Source of the DNA: Roseiarcus sp050010035
GTDB lineage: Bacteria; Pseudomonadota; Alphaproteobacteria; Rhizobiales; Beijerinckiaceae
Assembly (NCBI GenBank): GCA_050010035.1
Contig: JBEKLU010000004.1
Span: 38,319-102,318 of the forward strand
Direction: 5' to 3'
DNA: 64,000 nucleotides
The position numbers and the translations under genes were made by a program. Positions 49,366 to 56,959 of this stretch are shown here, one piece after another; the stretch's first letter is position 1, and each line of letters begins with the position of its first letter. The notes under the pieces are model-generated. The model was not told the DNA's origin and made no database searches. It saw only the letters and a list, made by a program, of their open reading frames with translations.

Positions 49366-50007
49366 GTGAACACTCGAATTTCAGCCGCGAAAAGCGGGAA
49401 GCGCAAGCCTGCCCCGAGCACCGTAAACGGGACAGTGCCCCCGCGGCGGCTTTTGAATGCGAAGCGCCGGCCACGCGAATATCTGACAGTCAAGGAAGTG
49501 GGGAAGCTCGTCGAGGGTGCGCGCTCGCGCGGACGCTACGGTCACCGCGACGCGACGATGATCCTCGTCGCATACCGGCACGGGCTGCGGGCGTCGGAGC
49601 TGTGCGCACTCCGCTGGGATCAAGTCGATCTGGAACGCGGGCTCCTGCACGTGCGGCGTCTCAAGAACGGGACGCCGAGCGTGCATCCGATGGGCGGCAT
49701 AGAGATACGCGCGCTGCGGCGTTTGAAGCGCGAGCAAATCGAATCGCGGTACGTCTTCGTCACCGAGCGACGCGCACCGATGACGGCGGCTGGGTTCCGC
49801 AAGATGCTTACGCGAACAGGGGAGACGGGGAAGTTTCCGTTCCCGGTGCATCCGCACATGCTGCGGCACGCATGCGGTTACAAGCTCGCCAATGACGGGC
49901 AGGATACTCGGGCGGTGCAGCACTACCTCGGGCACAAGAATATCCAGCACACGGTGCGCTACACCGAGCTGTCGCCGGAGCGGTTCAAATCGTTTTGGGA
50001 GGATTGA
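49366..50007 (+). CDS. Short tyrosine recombinase, FimB-like
   Basis: The 213-residue protein is a tyrosine recombinase catalytic domain without the usual N-terminal core-binding domain. Motifs: YRHGLRASELCALRWDQVDLERG (catalytic Arg), RLKNGTPSVHPM (Lys region), HPHMLRHACGYKLAN (H-x-x-R), LGHKNIQHTVRYTELS (His/Tyr). Its size matches FimB/FimE. The start is a GTG at 49366, 7 bases after hairpin D. It is unlike the integrase at 56960 and probably acts on local sites rather than on island integration. Confidence 0.85.
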   Translation: MNTRISAAKSGKRKPAPSTVNGTVPPRRLLNAKRRPREYLTVKEVGKLVEGARSRGRYGHRDATMILVAYRHGLRASELCALRWDQVDLERGLLHVRRLKNGTPSVHPMGGIEIRALRRLKREQIESRYVFVTERRAPMTAAGFRKMLTRTGETGKFPFPVHPHMLRHACGYKLANDGQDTRAVQHYLGHKNIQHTVRYTELSPERFKSFWED

Positions 50008-50059
50008 GGGGACCAGGGGGTCGAGGTTGCGGCTTTGGTGGTGTCGATCTGCACCGGGC

Positions 50060-51271
50060 TCATTCCAAACGCACGCCGCCGCGCAACCGCAGGTGGCCGC
50101 GCAGACGGATGATGCGGCCGAAGGCGTTGAATGAGGTGGCGGTGGTATTCGAAGCAGAAGCCGGCCCGTTGCCGGAGGAATTAACGCCAATTATGTAATA
50201 GGTGTAGAGTGTATACGCGGTGAGTCCGCTGTCGTTGTAAGATGTCGTGCCGACGCCGGTGGTGAGCAGTGTCGGTTTGCAGCTTAGACCGCTGCATCGA
50301 TACACGTTGTAGGTCGTCACGTTGGTTGATGCGGTCCAACTCACCGTGAGCGTGTTCGTCGTGACGCTGCTGAAAGTCGGCTTGCCTGGCGCAGAGGGCA
50401 GAGACGCATACGTGATGACGATGAGACCCGGCGCGGCGGGGTTGCTGCTGCCGCTTTGGCACGGGTCGTTGCTGCCAGCGCCGCCGCCGTAAAGACCGCC
50501 GCCGGTTGCATTGCCATCGCAAACGCTACCTGCACCGCCGCCGCCCGTGCCGTGCGACGCGTCCCACTCGGTGCCGTTACTGGCCCCCTGGCCATCGCCG
50601 ATGCCGCCGAAGCCGTTATCACCGTCGCCGTTACCGGCATGGCCTGAAGGAGCGCAGTGAGTGCCGCCGCTACAATCGGGGCCATTATCGCCGTTGCCGT
50701 GCGGACCCGCCGCGCCGCCGCCTCCGGCGCCAGTGTCATCGCTATCCCAGCCGCCGAGGCCGCCGCTATATTTTGTCGTTCCGACGCCATTGGTCGCGCT
50801 GCCGCCATTGGTTCCGCTCTGCGCGCCGACCTTCACAGATGAGCCGGTAATTGCACCGCAACTGGAGGTCGCGTTGCAAAAATAAGTGTCGCTGTCGGTG
50901 GGGCCGAGGCCGCCGGCTCCCACGGCATAGCCGATGGACCTACCCGGAGTCAGTGAGAGATTGGAGACCGCCGAATACGCGCCGCCGATGCCGCCGGTGC
51001 CGTCATCGTAGGGGTTGCCGGGGCCGCTGCTGCCGTCGATGCCGCCGGAGCCGAGGGCTTCGATCGTATTACTTACTGAATTCCAATCGGCCGGGACGGT
51101 CCATGTCGTGCCGGAGGTGAGATAGCCGCGGCACTGGCCGCCGCCGATGCTCGTGCCGAAGTCGCAGGTGGTGGCGTAGGCGACATTGCCGAAGAACAGT
51201 ATGACGGGGAATAGAAGCGACGCGAGTGTTAGTAATACGTTTCTTGCTTTGCAATACATTTCCTGTGGCAT
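50060..51271 (-). CDS. Secreted glycine-rich protein with fibronectin type III domain
   Basis: The 403-residue protein has a signal peptide (VLLTLASLLFPVILFFGNVAYA, cleavage likely near residue 33) and a long glycine-rich region of GGAG, GGLGG and GNGDNG repeats to about residue 290. An FN3-like domain follows (APGKPTFSSVTTNTLTVSWTASTNVTTYNVYRCSG). The Gly-rich part resembles phage tail-fibre and surface proteins. Several Cys occur in the Gly-rich part. A second start at 51259 is possible. The last 16 residues are Arg-rich and unusual. Role unknown; it is cargo of the element. Confidence 0.65.
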   Translation of the reverse strand: MPQEMYCKARNVLLTLASLLFPVILFFGNVAYATTCDFGTSIGGGQCRGYLTSGTTWTVPADWNSVSNTIEALGSGGIDGSSGPGNPYDDGTGGIGGAYSAVSNLSLTPGRSIGYAVGAGGLGPTDSDTYFCNATSSCGAITGSSVKVGAQSGTNGGSATNGVGTTKYSGGLGGWDSDDTGAGGGGAAGPHGNGDNGPDCSGGTHCAPSGHAGNGDGDNGFGGIGDGQGASNGTEWDASHGTGGGGAGSVCDGNATGGGLYGGGAGSNDPCQSGSSNPAAPGLIVITYASLPSAPGKPTFSSVTTNTLTVSWTASTNVTTYNVYRCSGLSCKPTLLTTGVGTTSYNDSGLTAYTLYTYYIIGVNSSGNGPASASNTTATSFNAFGRIIRLRGHLRLRGGVRLE

Positions 51272-51473
51272 ATAATTAAGGAGTGTTATTGACTACCAGA
51301 CCATTTTATGTCGCAAAAATAGATATTACGCGACCATGAAAATGGTGCTCTGTCAAGTCTTCGATTTTTCCTGGTGCATTTTTGAATCTGTATTTCATGC
51401 ATTTTTATGAATCGCATTCCTTATCTGAGTATTTTTCTTTGTTTATAGTTAAATGCGTATTCGTATATAGAAT

Positions 51474-51546
51474 GAATTCCGCCGATGGAATGCTAGAATT
51501 CAATTAGTGGAATTCTTGATTTCCGCCCGTGGAAATCTGGATTTCC
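51474..51546. repeat. Cluster of GGAAWTC half-sites
   Basis: Six or more copies of GGAA(T/A)TC or its complement occur within 73 bases (51474, 51487, 51509, 51518, 51531, 51539), some as inverted pairs such as GATTTCC-6 nt-GGAAATC (51518-51537). They overlap the 3' end of the HTH gene and lie in the AT-rich stretch upstream of the secreted protein gene (51272-51499). They may be binding sites for the HTH protein or origin iterons. Confidence 0.5.
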
Positions 51547-51895
51547 CAACCTGCTTTTTGACCACGAAATTGACGGTGTAAAAGTTCGTCTTCCCCTGCC
51601 CCCTTCTCGCGATCTCGATGAGCGAGCAAGCCTCAAGCTCCTTGATGAAGCGATTGACGCTGGCGATGCCCATTCCGACATCTTTCGCCAGCCGATCCTG
51701 GCCGGGAAAGCAAAGATCGTTGTGCCAGGCGTAGCTGAGAAGCAGCGAGTAGACCGTCTTCGCGCCGATCGAAACGCTCGGGTCGCGCAGAATGAAATTC
51801 GGGATTTGCGTGAAGCCGTGAAGCGTCACCGGGTCGACGGTGTTGAGCTTCATATTGCGCTCGATGCGCTCGATCTGATTGCCGATGTGCTCCAC
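51500..51895 (-). CDS. Helix-turn-helix protein, replication-initiator-like N-domain
   Basis: The 131-residue protein has a winged-helix domain: IPNFILRDPSVSIGAKTVYSLLLSYAWHNDLCFPGQDRLAKDVGMGIASVNRFIKELEACSLIEIARRGQGKTNFYTVNF. This type (HTH_36) is found in plasmid and phage replication proteins and in regulators. There is no further domain. An in-frame Met at 51853 is an alternative start. It lies next to a MerR-like protein and repeats with symmetric GGAAWTC words. Confidence 0.65.
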   Translation of the reverse strand: MEHIGNQIERIERNMKLNTVDPVTLHGFTQIPNFILRDPSVSIGAKTVYSLLLSYAWHNDLCFPGQDRLAKDVGMGIASVNRFIKELEACSLIEIARRGQGKTNFYTVNFVVKKQVGKSRFPRAEIKNSTN

Positions 51896-51947
51896 GGGGT
51901 AATTATATGCCGGATTGCAAGGCCTCGAAGGGGGTTATCCCCTCCCC

Positions 51948-52718
51948 TCACCTCGGGCGGCCTTCCGGATCGACGACGGTCGCCTCGACCGGTTCTTGCG
52001 GCGACGTGGGCATGGCCAGCCGCCCGATCGCCATGGTTTTCAGGGTGTCGAGCATGCGCTCGGCGATGTTCTTCACGTCGTCGCGCGTCCGGCGCGCTTC
52101 GCGCACCTCCTCTCGCAAGAAGCTGCGATCTTCCTTGAGCTCGTCGATGATCGCGTCGCGACCTTCGACTTGCGCAAGAAGCCGGGCGTTCTCGATAAGC
52201 ACCTCGGCGATCGTTCGCCTCTCCCCTACCGGCGACGTTGTCGCAGCATGAATGGCGTCGCCGGCGTCGCCATTGTCGGCTGTGGCGGGCTGACGAGACA
52301 TGGGTGGCGGCATGGTTGGCGTCGCCGTCGCCGCACTGTCGGCGCTTGTGGCGTCGCCAGCGTCGCCGGTGACGATCGGTTCGGCCGCGATGAATTGCGC
52401 CAGAGAGGTCTCATTGATGAGCCATTCCGAACCAAAGATCGTGCGAATTTTTTGCGCCGCGAGGCGACCCTCGATGCAATAGCGCTGGATCGAACGCCCC
52501 GAAGGCGCTTTACGGCGAGCCGCCGCGATATGCTCCAAGGCTTGTCCGACGGTGAGGGTGTATTTGAGATTATCGGCGAGCGCAGTGAGCTCGGCGACGC
52601 TGGCGACGCCATTGTCGGCGGTGTCGGAGGTCGCGGCGCTTGGCTCCGTCGTCGTTGGCGACGCTTCCGATGCAACGGTGGCGTCGCCAGCGTCGCCGTG
52701 TTCTTCGATTGGGGGCAT
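51948..52718 (-). CDS. HTH protein with coiled coil and GDAGDA linkers
   Basis: With this start (256 aa) the protein has a helix-turn-helix like those of MerR/excisionase proteins (LTVGQALEHIAAARRKAPSGRSIQRYCIEGRLAAQKIRTIFGSEWLINETSLAQFI). A linker follows, then a coiled coil (ERRTIAEVLIENARLLAQVEGRDAIIDELKEDRSFLREEVREARRTRDDVKNIAERM). GDAGDA occurs three times. The frame is open to 52946, but the extra N-terminal part overlaps another gene and is not family-like; Met at 52766 is also possible. The layout resembles plasmid-encoded regulators or excisionase-like factors. Confidence 0.55.
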   Translation of the reverse strand: MPPIEEHGDAGDATVASEASPTTTEPSAATSDTADNGVASVAELTALADNLKYTLTVGQALEHIAAARRKAPSGRSIQRYCIEGRLAAQKIRTIFGSEWLINETSLAQFIAAEPIVTGDAGDATSADSAATATPTMPPPMSRQPATADNGDAGDAIHAATTSPVGERRTIAEVLIENARLLAQVEGRDAIIDELKEDRSFLREEVREARRTRDDVKNIAERMLDTLKTMAIGRLAMPTSPQEPVEATVVDPEGRPR

Positions 52719-52872
52719 ATCGGCAATTCTAACATCCCGCGCGAAGTCCGGAGCAATTGTCCCCATTGGGCACAATGTTGGACACGATGTGCGATTCCCG
52801 TGAGGGGCAGCGGGGGAATGAGTAGAAGTACGGACTTGCAGTTTCTGGTTAGCCATCCAATCGTGTTGCGCG

Positions 52873-53097
52873 ATGACATGGCTCGTCCAATACCGAGACG
52901 AGGCGACAGACCGGCTCGTGAGGTATCCAAGCCCCGAGAAGGCCATCGAAGCCGCTTGCCATCTTCTCGATAACGGCTGCGATGTTTACAGCATCGGTGT
53001 GGGGTCTCTCGACGACTCGATCACCAAAACCGAGATCGCCCGTATCTATGCCATTTGGGTGAAGGCGAAATTTCCGTTCGGCAAAACCTCGATCTGA
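52873..53097 (+). CDS. Small hypothetical protein
   Basis: A 74-residue protein, MTWLVQYRDEATDRL at the start, with a mixed alpha/beta pattern (KAIEAACHLLDNGCDVYSIGVGSL). The composition is balanced, unlike GC shadows, so it is probably real. No domain is recognised. It runs opposite to the flanking genes, and its start lies upstream of the adjacent HTH gene in divergent orientation. Confidence 0.45.
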   Translation: MTWLVQYRDEATDRLVRYPSPEKAIEAACHLLDNGCDVYSIGVGSLDDSITKTEIARIYAIWVKAKFPFGKTSI

Positions 53098-53137
53098 AAT
53101 ATCGGCAAGGCCTCACGCGCGATTTCGCGCAAACAAA

Positions 53138-53157
53138 GAGAGCCCCGAAGGGCTCTC
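53138..53157 (-). terminator. Rho-independent terminator after the primase-like gene
   Basis: GAGAGCCC and GGGCTCTC form an 8-bp stem around CGAA. On the minus strand it is followed by TTTGTTT. The primase-like stop codon lies within the hairpin edge, so this ends the minus-strand message; it may also serve the small plus-strand gene ending at 53097. Confidence 0.8.
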
Positions 53158-53932
53158 AATGAAATTCCAACGTCTCGCACTTTCGCTCGTCCATGAGCGC
53201 GGCGAGTTGTTCAAGCTGTAGCGCCGTCACGTTCTCGGTGAGAAAGGCGACGACGTTTTCGATGCCATTCTCATACGCCGTGAGCGCATGAAGCGGATCG
53301 CGAACAAGGAACAGATCGCCCTCGACGATGCGGTGCGCGTTGAAGATCGCGCCGCGCGGATCGAAGCCGTTGGGGAAGATCAGCGAGGGGCTTTCGTCCC
53401 GCAACGCGCGTCCACAGTAGGCGAGCAACGCGCCGGCGCGGTCATGGATCGGGATGGCGAACCGGCCGCGCATAATGCCCTTCGGCGCGTAGCCCGCCCC
53501 AAAGTGCGCGCATGTCTCCGGCGACACGCCCAACGCCTGCACGGCCTCGTGGGAAGCCTGGAGGTAGTCGAGCGGCCTCAATCCCTTCTCTTTCATGGGC
53601 TGGGGGGAATCGTTACGGGAACCGTCGCCCTTTGCCGATGACGAATGCGTACCGTCCTTGCCGGCCAAAAACTCGGCCGCCTCCCGAAGCGAACAATTGC
53701 GGACGTTTGCCGCCATCGTGATCGCGTCGCCGCCCTTGCCGCATGCGCCGAAGCAGTAATAGAGACCCTTCGTCGGCGTGACGACGAACGCCCGGTCGCC
53801 GCCTGCTTTGCAGATGGGACAGGGGCCGCGCAGTTGCGGCCCGCTTTTCGTGAGCTTGATGCCGAGCATTTCCGCTGCTCGCTCGATGCTGACGCGCTGC
53901 TTCAATTCGCCAAAGTCGATTGCATGGGACAT
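53156..53932 (-). CDS. CHC2 zinc-finger/Toprim-type primase-like protein
   Basis: The 258-residue protein begins with a DnaG-like zinc-binding domain (KSGPQLRGPCPICKAGGDRAFVVTPTKGLYYCFGACGKGGDAITMA), followed by a primase-core-like region (GAGYAPKGIMRGRFAIPIHDRAGALLAYCGRALRD) and a short Toprim-like end (DLFLVRDPLHALTAYENG). Full DnaG is longer and has a helicase-binding domain, absent here. It may prime replication of the element after transfer. A strong GAGGAGG precedes the ATG. Confidence 0.8.
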   Translation of the reverse strand: MSHAIDFGELKQRVSIERAAEMLGIKLTKSGPQLRGPCPICKAGGDRAFVVTPTKGLYYCFGACGKGGDAITMAANVRNCSLREAAEFLAGKDGTHSSSAKGDGSRNDSPQPMKEKGLRPLDYLQASHEAVQALGVSPETCAHFGAGYAPKGIMRGRFAIPIHDRAGALLAYCGRALRDESPSLIFPNGFDPRGAIFNAHRIVEGDLFLVRDPLHALTAYENGIENVVAFLTENVTALQLEQLAALMDERKCETLEFH

Positions 53933-53989
53933 GATGTCCTCCTCGTTGCCTAGGGCAATTGTAAGAGGGGTAAGCGCCGCGACCGGGCG

Positions 53990-53998
53990 TTATCCACA
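53990..53998 (+). promoter_or_regulatory. Perfect DnaA box
   Basis: TTATCCACA, the consensus DnaA box, lies between the primase-like gene and the replication-relaxation gene. Only one perfect copy was found nearby and no AT-rich unwinding element is clear, so an origin here is only a possibility. Confidence 0.4.
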
Positions 53999-54015
53999 CG
54001 CTCGGAAATCAGCCG

Positions 54016-54969
54016 TCATCGTCCTCCCAAATCGAGCCGCATGTCGTCATGGCCAATTCTGGCCCAGCCCGCGGAAAACATCCGACCATCGGGAGCCGGC
54101 GCGCCCGCGAGTTGGCCGAGATCGGGCCGACAGGCGAAACCGAACATCGTGCTGCGGCCGTTGTGCGCAATCGATGCGAGGGCCGCCATCATGTTGCGCA
54201 CGCGCTTCTCGTTCGTGGTGACGAAGAGCACGCGCAGATTGTCGATGCCGAAATGGGAGTCGATCGTGCCGGACGCGACGATCTCACGATACGCTCTGAT
54301 CTTCGGCTTGATGACGGCCTCGATGCTTTCGGAGCCGGTGTCGGCTTCGATCGCGAAGTATCGATTGCCGATAGCGAAGAGCGCGTCCGGCTCAATCCAT
54401 TTTGGTGCATCGGGAATCGTGGGCACGAGGACGCGCAGCGGTTTGGGAAATCCCTGCGTGCGCTCGGGCGCGTCCTTGACGATCTCGATGTGATTGCGAA
54501 AGCGCATTGACTTCGACTCGCGTGCGCCGATCTCGATGTCGAGCGCGATCTGCGACGCCATGTGATCGTGCGCCAGGCGAAAGATGCGGGAGGGCGCGGC
54601 GCTGTTGCCGCCGACGCGCGCGGTGCGCACCCAATTCCCCGAGGGTATGATCCCGCGAGCTTGGAGCAAGGCCTCGGCGTCGTCGCCGAGGCGATACATT
54701 TCATCGATGCAAAGCGCATTGGCGAGTTTGAGCGTCTCGCTCAAACGCTCCAGCCATTCGCCCTCCTCGTGATAAAGGTCGGTGAGACGGTTGCGCGTGT
54801 TGCTCGCATATCTTCGATCGAAGGCGACAAGCTGCGTCGTGGTGAGGTGTGCGTGCCGGCTGAGCGGCTCGAAGATGCCGAAGATGTCGTTGTCAGTGAT
54901 AATCGTGTGTCGGCCGCTTGGCGTCGGCCGCGAGCGCGGGCGGTGCTTGCGGAGCGTTGACGTTTCCAT
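54016..54969 (-). CDS. Replication-relaxation family protein
   Basis: The 317-residue protein has an N-terminal winged helix (DNDIFGIFEPLSRHAHLTTTQLVAFDRRYASNTRNRLTDLYHEEGEWLERL) and YRLGDDAEALLQARG. A C-terminal region has FAIEADTGSESIEAVIKPKIRAYREIVA, a pattern like PD-(D/E)xK nucleases. This matches the replication-relaxation family often found next to HerA/VirD4-like ATPases on mobile elements. The frame opens at 55080; the Met at 54969 begins the conserved part, although it lacks a good ribosome site. It may act in place of a relaxase. Confidence 0.72.
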   Translation of the reverse strand: METSTLRKHRPRSRPTPSGRHTIITDNDIFGIFEPLSRHAHLTTTQLVAFDRRYASNTRNRLTDLYHEEGEWLERLSETLKLANALCIDEMYRLGDDAEALLQARGIIPSGNWVRTARVGGNSAAPSRIFRLAHDHMASQIALDIEIGARESKSMRFRNHIEIVKDAPERTQGFPKPLRVLVPTIPDAPKWIEPDALFAIGNRYFAIEADTGSESIEAVIKPKIRAYREIVASGTIDSHFGIDNLRVLFVTTNEKRVRNMMAALASIAHNGRSTMFGFACRPDLGQLAGAPAPDGRMFSAGWARIGHDDMRLDLGGR

Positions 54970-55174
54970 ATCTAGAATTGAGAACGCGAAGCGCGAGGCC
55001 TGTAAACGTGCGCCATATCGCCGAGTGCGTCGCCATGTGACAGGGTGCGACAGCAAGTTCTCTGAAAGAGATTCTAGCATGCGTCAAAGCGCACGGAAGC
55101 ACTTGGCGACGCCGTCGACGCCATGTCGGGGCCAATAGCGGCGCTGGCGACGCCATGATGTCGGCGCGTGCGCG

Positions 55175-56485
55175 TTAGCTTCGATCTGAGTCGCGCTTCC
55201 CCCGATGTCTCGGCCGCTTCGCCGGAGCCTTCGGAAATGACGCGGCGATCTGTTCCTCCACGGGCTTGCGTAGCATCATGTGGCTCGCGTGTGCGAAGGC
55301 GATGACGTTTGCCAGCCGCGCGCCCGGCGGCGGGGGAGCGATGGTCGCGATCAAGCGCGGCTCCAACGGCGCGCCATCGCGCATGAGCTTGATCCACGCC
55401 TGATGATTGTTCGTCTGCGTCAGCGTCGCCGGATTGCTCATGCCGAGTTCGCCGGCAAGACGCTTGGCGTCGTGCGCGCCGACTCTGAATGCGACTAGCG
55501 TTCCGGCGTTGCCGAAGACGGCGTGTTGCAGGGCTTCCGGGAGTTGCGCGATCTGCTGATTCGCCGCGACGAGCGAGAGTCGCCACTTGCGCGCTTCCGA
55601 GAGGATCGAAGCGAAACTCTCGGTCGCGAAGTTTTGGAACTCGTCGACATAGAGCGTGAAGTCGCGGCGCTCGTGCTCGGGTATGTGCCGGCGCGCCTCG
55701 GCTGCCTGCGAACATGCAGTGATGAGAAGCGCGCCGAGAAGATGCGCGGGCTCGGTGCCGAGATTGCCCTTCGATAGATTGACGATGAGCACCTTGCCCT
55801 TGTTCATCACGTCGGGGATTTTGAGCGTCGAGGAATTCTGACAGAGGATTGATCGAATGAACGGGTTGGCGAGAAACGCGCCGACCTTGTTCTGGATCGG
55901 CGCAATCGCCTCGTTGCGGAATCGTGTGTCGTAGGCGGCGTACTCGGTCAGCCAAAAGGCGCGCACCACCGGGTCTTGGCAACGGACGATCAGCCAATGG
56001 CGATAGTCGTCGTCGACAAGCAGGCGGGGAAGCCCGAGCAACGTCTGATCGCGGGTGTCGAGAAGCAAGCGAATCGAATGCCCGAGGATATATTCGAGGC
56101 GCTGGCCCCAGGTGTGCGCCCAGATATTTTTGAGAGCCGAGACGATGTTCGCTGCGGCCGTCGCGCGCTCGGCCTCGGGGATACCCGATAGGGGATTGTA
56201 GGCGAAGGTGTGGGTGGGGTCGGATGGATCGAGATAGATCACATCCGCCCGGCGCTCGGCCGGGGCGAGGCTCGCGATGTGCTGGCTCGCATCGCCGTGG
56301 GGATCGAGAAAGCAGAAGCCCGCGCCGGCGTGGAGGTCGGCGTGCATGAGGTTGAGTAATAGTCCGGTCTTGCCGGTGCCGGTCATGCCGACGACGTAAA
56401 CATGCCGGCGGCGATCGGCTTGCAAGAGCGGCACGCCCTCGCCTGTCGAGAGCGTGCCGAGAATCGTTTGGTGGTTCGTGAGCAT
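55175..56485 (-). CDS. HerA/VirD4-like DNA-transfer ATPase
   Basis: The 436-residue ATPase has Walker A GMTGTGKT (near residue 33), a DPHGDA motif, Walker B FTLYVDEFQNF and the sensor region SLVAANQQIAQLP. It resembles type IV coupling proteins without the N-terminal membrane helices, so it is a soluble pump-like ATPase. Paired with the replication-relaxation protein it probably handles element DNA during mobilisation. The frame starts at a TTG at 56530, but the ATG at 56485 fits the domain start better. No ribosome site is convincing for either. Confidence 0.8.
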   Translation of the reverse strand: MLTNHQTILGTLSTGEGVPLLQADRRRHVYVVGMTGTGKTGLLLNLMHADLHAGAGFCFLDPHGDASQHIASLAPAERRADVIYLDPSDPTHTFAYNPLSGIPEAERATAAANIVSALKNIWAHTWGQRLEYILGHSIRLLLDTRDQTLLGLPRLLVDDDYRHWLIVRCQDPVVRAFWLTEYAAYDTRFRNEAIAPIQNKVGAFLANPFIRSILCQNSSTLKIPDVMNKGKVLIVNLSKGNLGTEPAHLLGALLITACSQAAEARRHIPEHERRDFTLYVDEFQNFATESFASILSEARKWRLSLVAANQQIAQLPEALQHAVFGNAGTLVAFRVGAHDAKRLAGELGMSNPATLTQTNNHQAWIKLMRDGAPLEPRLIATIAPPPPGARLANVIAFAHASHMMLRKPVEEQIAASFPKAPAKRPRHRGKRDSDRS

Positions 56486-56656
56486 GGGAGGGCCGCCGTG
56501 CCGTGCCGAGTGTTCGCGCCGTTGGTGCAAGCTTCGGTCGGTCAGAGAGGCCCGCCGTTGCCCGCGTGGTGAGCGCGAGCGAAGAGCTGCCTCTCGATAT
56601 TGTAGCGCAGGGCTGGGGGGAAGCGTCGGGAAGCGTGAAGGAACGGTTGGAACCGT

Positions 56657-56810
56657 CCGCGCCAGTTCGTCGTGGCGCTCGTAAGAGCGCCCGACCCAAT
56701 AGGTTTTCCCGCAGCGATGTCCGGTAGGCGGAGCAAGTGGCTCGCTGATGTCCGGTAGGCAGAAGAAAAGCTATTGGGTCGGGCGCGATAGCGCACGCGA
56801 ACTGGCGCGG
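56657..56810. repeat. Large inverted repeat with internal direct repeats (candidate oriT)
   Basis: Two nested inverted pairs enclose this 154-bp region: CCGCGCCAGTTCG (56657) with CGAACTGGCGCGG (56798), and GCGCCCGACCCAATAG (56687) with CTATTGGGTCGGGCGC (56771). Inside are two direct copies of GATGTCCGGTAGGC (56716 and 56747). It lies between the ATPase gene and the integrase gene in a 474-bp non-coding stretch (56486-56959). The structure would suit an origin of transfer or an excision control site. Confidence 0.65.
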
Positions 56811-56834
56811 AATCAGTCTCTTATCGTCCCGAAG

Positions 56835-56890
56835 TGGCATAAACGGTTTATGCCACCGTATATGCCACCCGATATATGTTTTCGGGTGGC
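56835..56890. promoter_or_regulatory. Palindromes before the integrase 3' end
   Basis: TGGCATAAAC and GTTTATGCCA (56835-56855) form a near-perfect 21-bp palindrome with one central base. GCCACCC (56864) and GGGTGGC (56884) form a second stem. TATGCCACC is repeated with a 12-bp period (56849, 56861). These look like protein-binding sites or a terminator for the integrase message, which ends at 56960. Confidence 0.5.
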
Positions 56891-56959
56891 GTTCAGGGCG
56901 ACGGGGAAGCGTTGGGATCGTCGATTTTGTGCTGCGCGAGGATAACGGACAGGCCCGTT

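Noticed and set aside
52718..52946. N-terminal extension of the HTH/coiled-coil gene
   Set aside because: The extra residues lack any family pattern and the frame overlaps a plausible plus-strand small gene at 52873.
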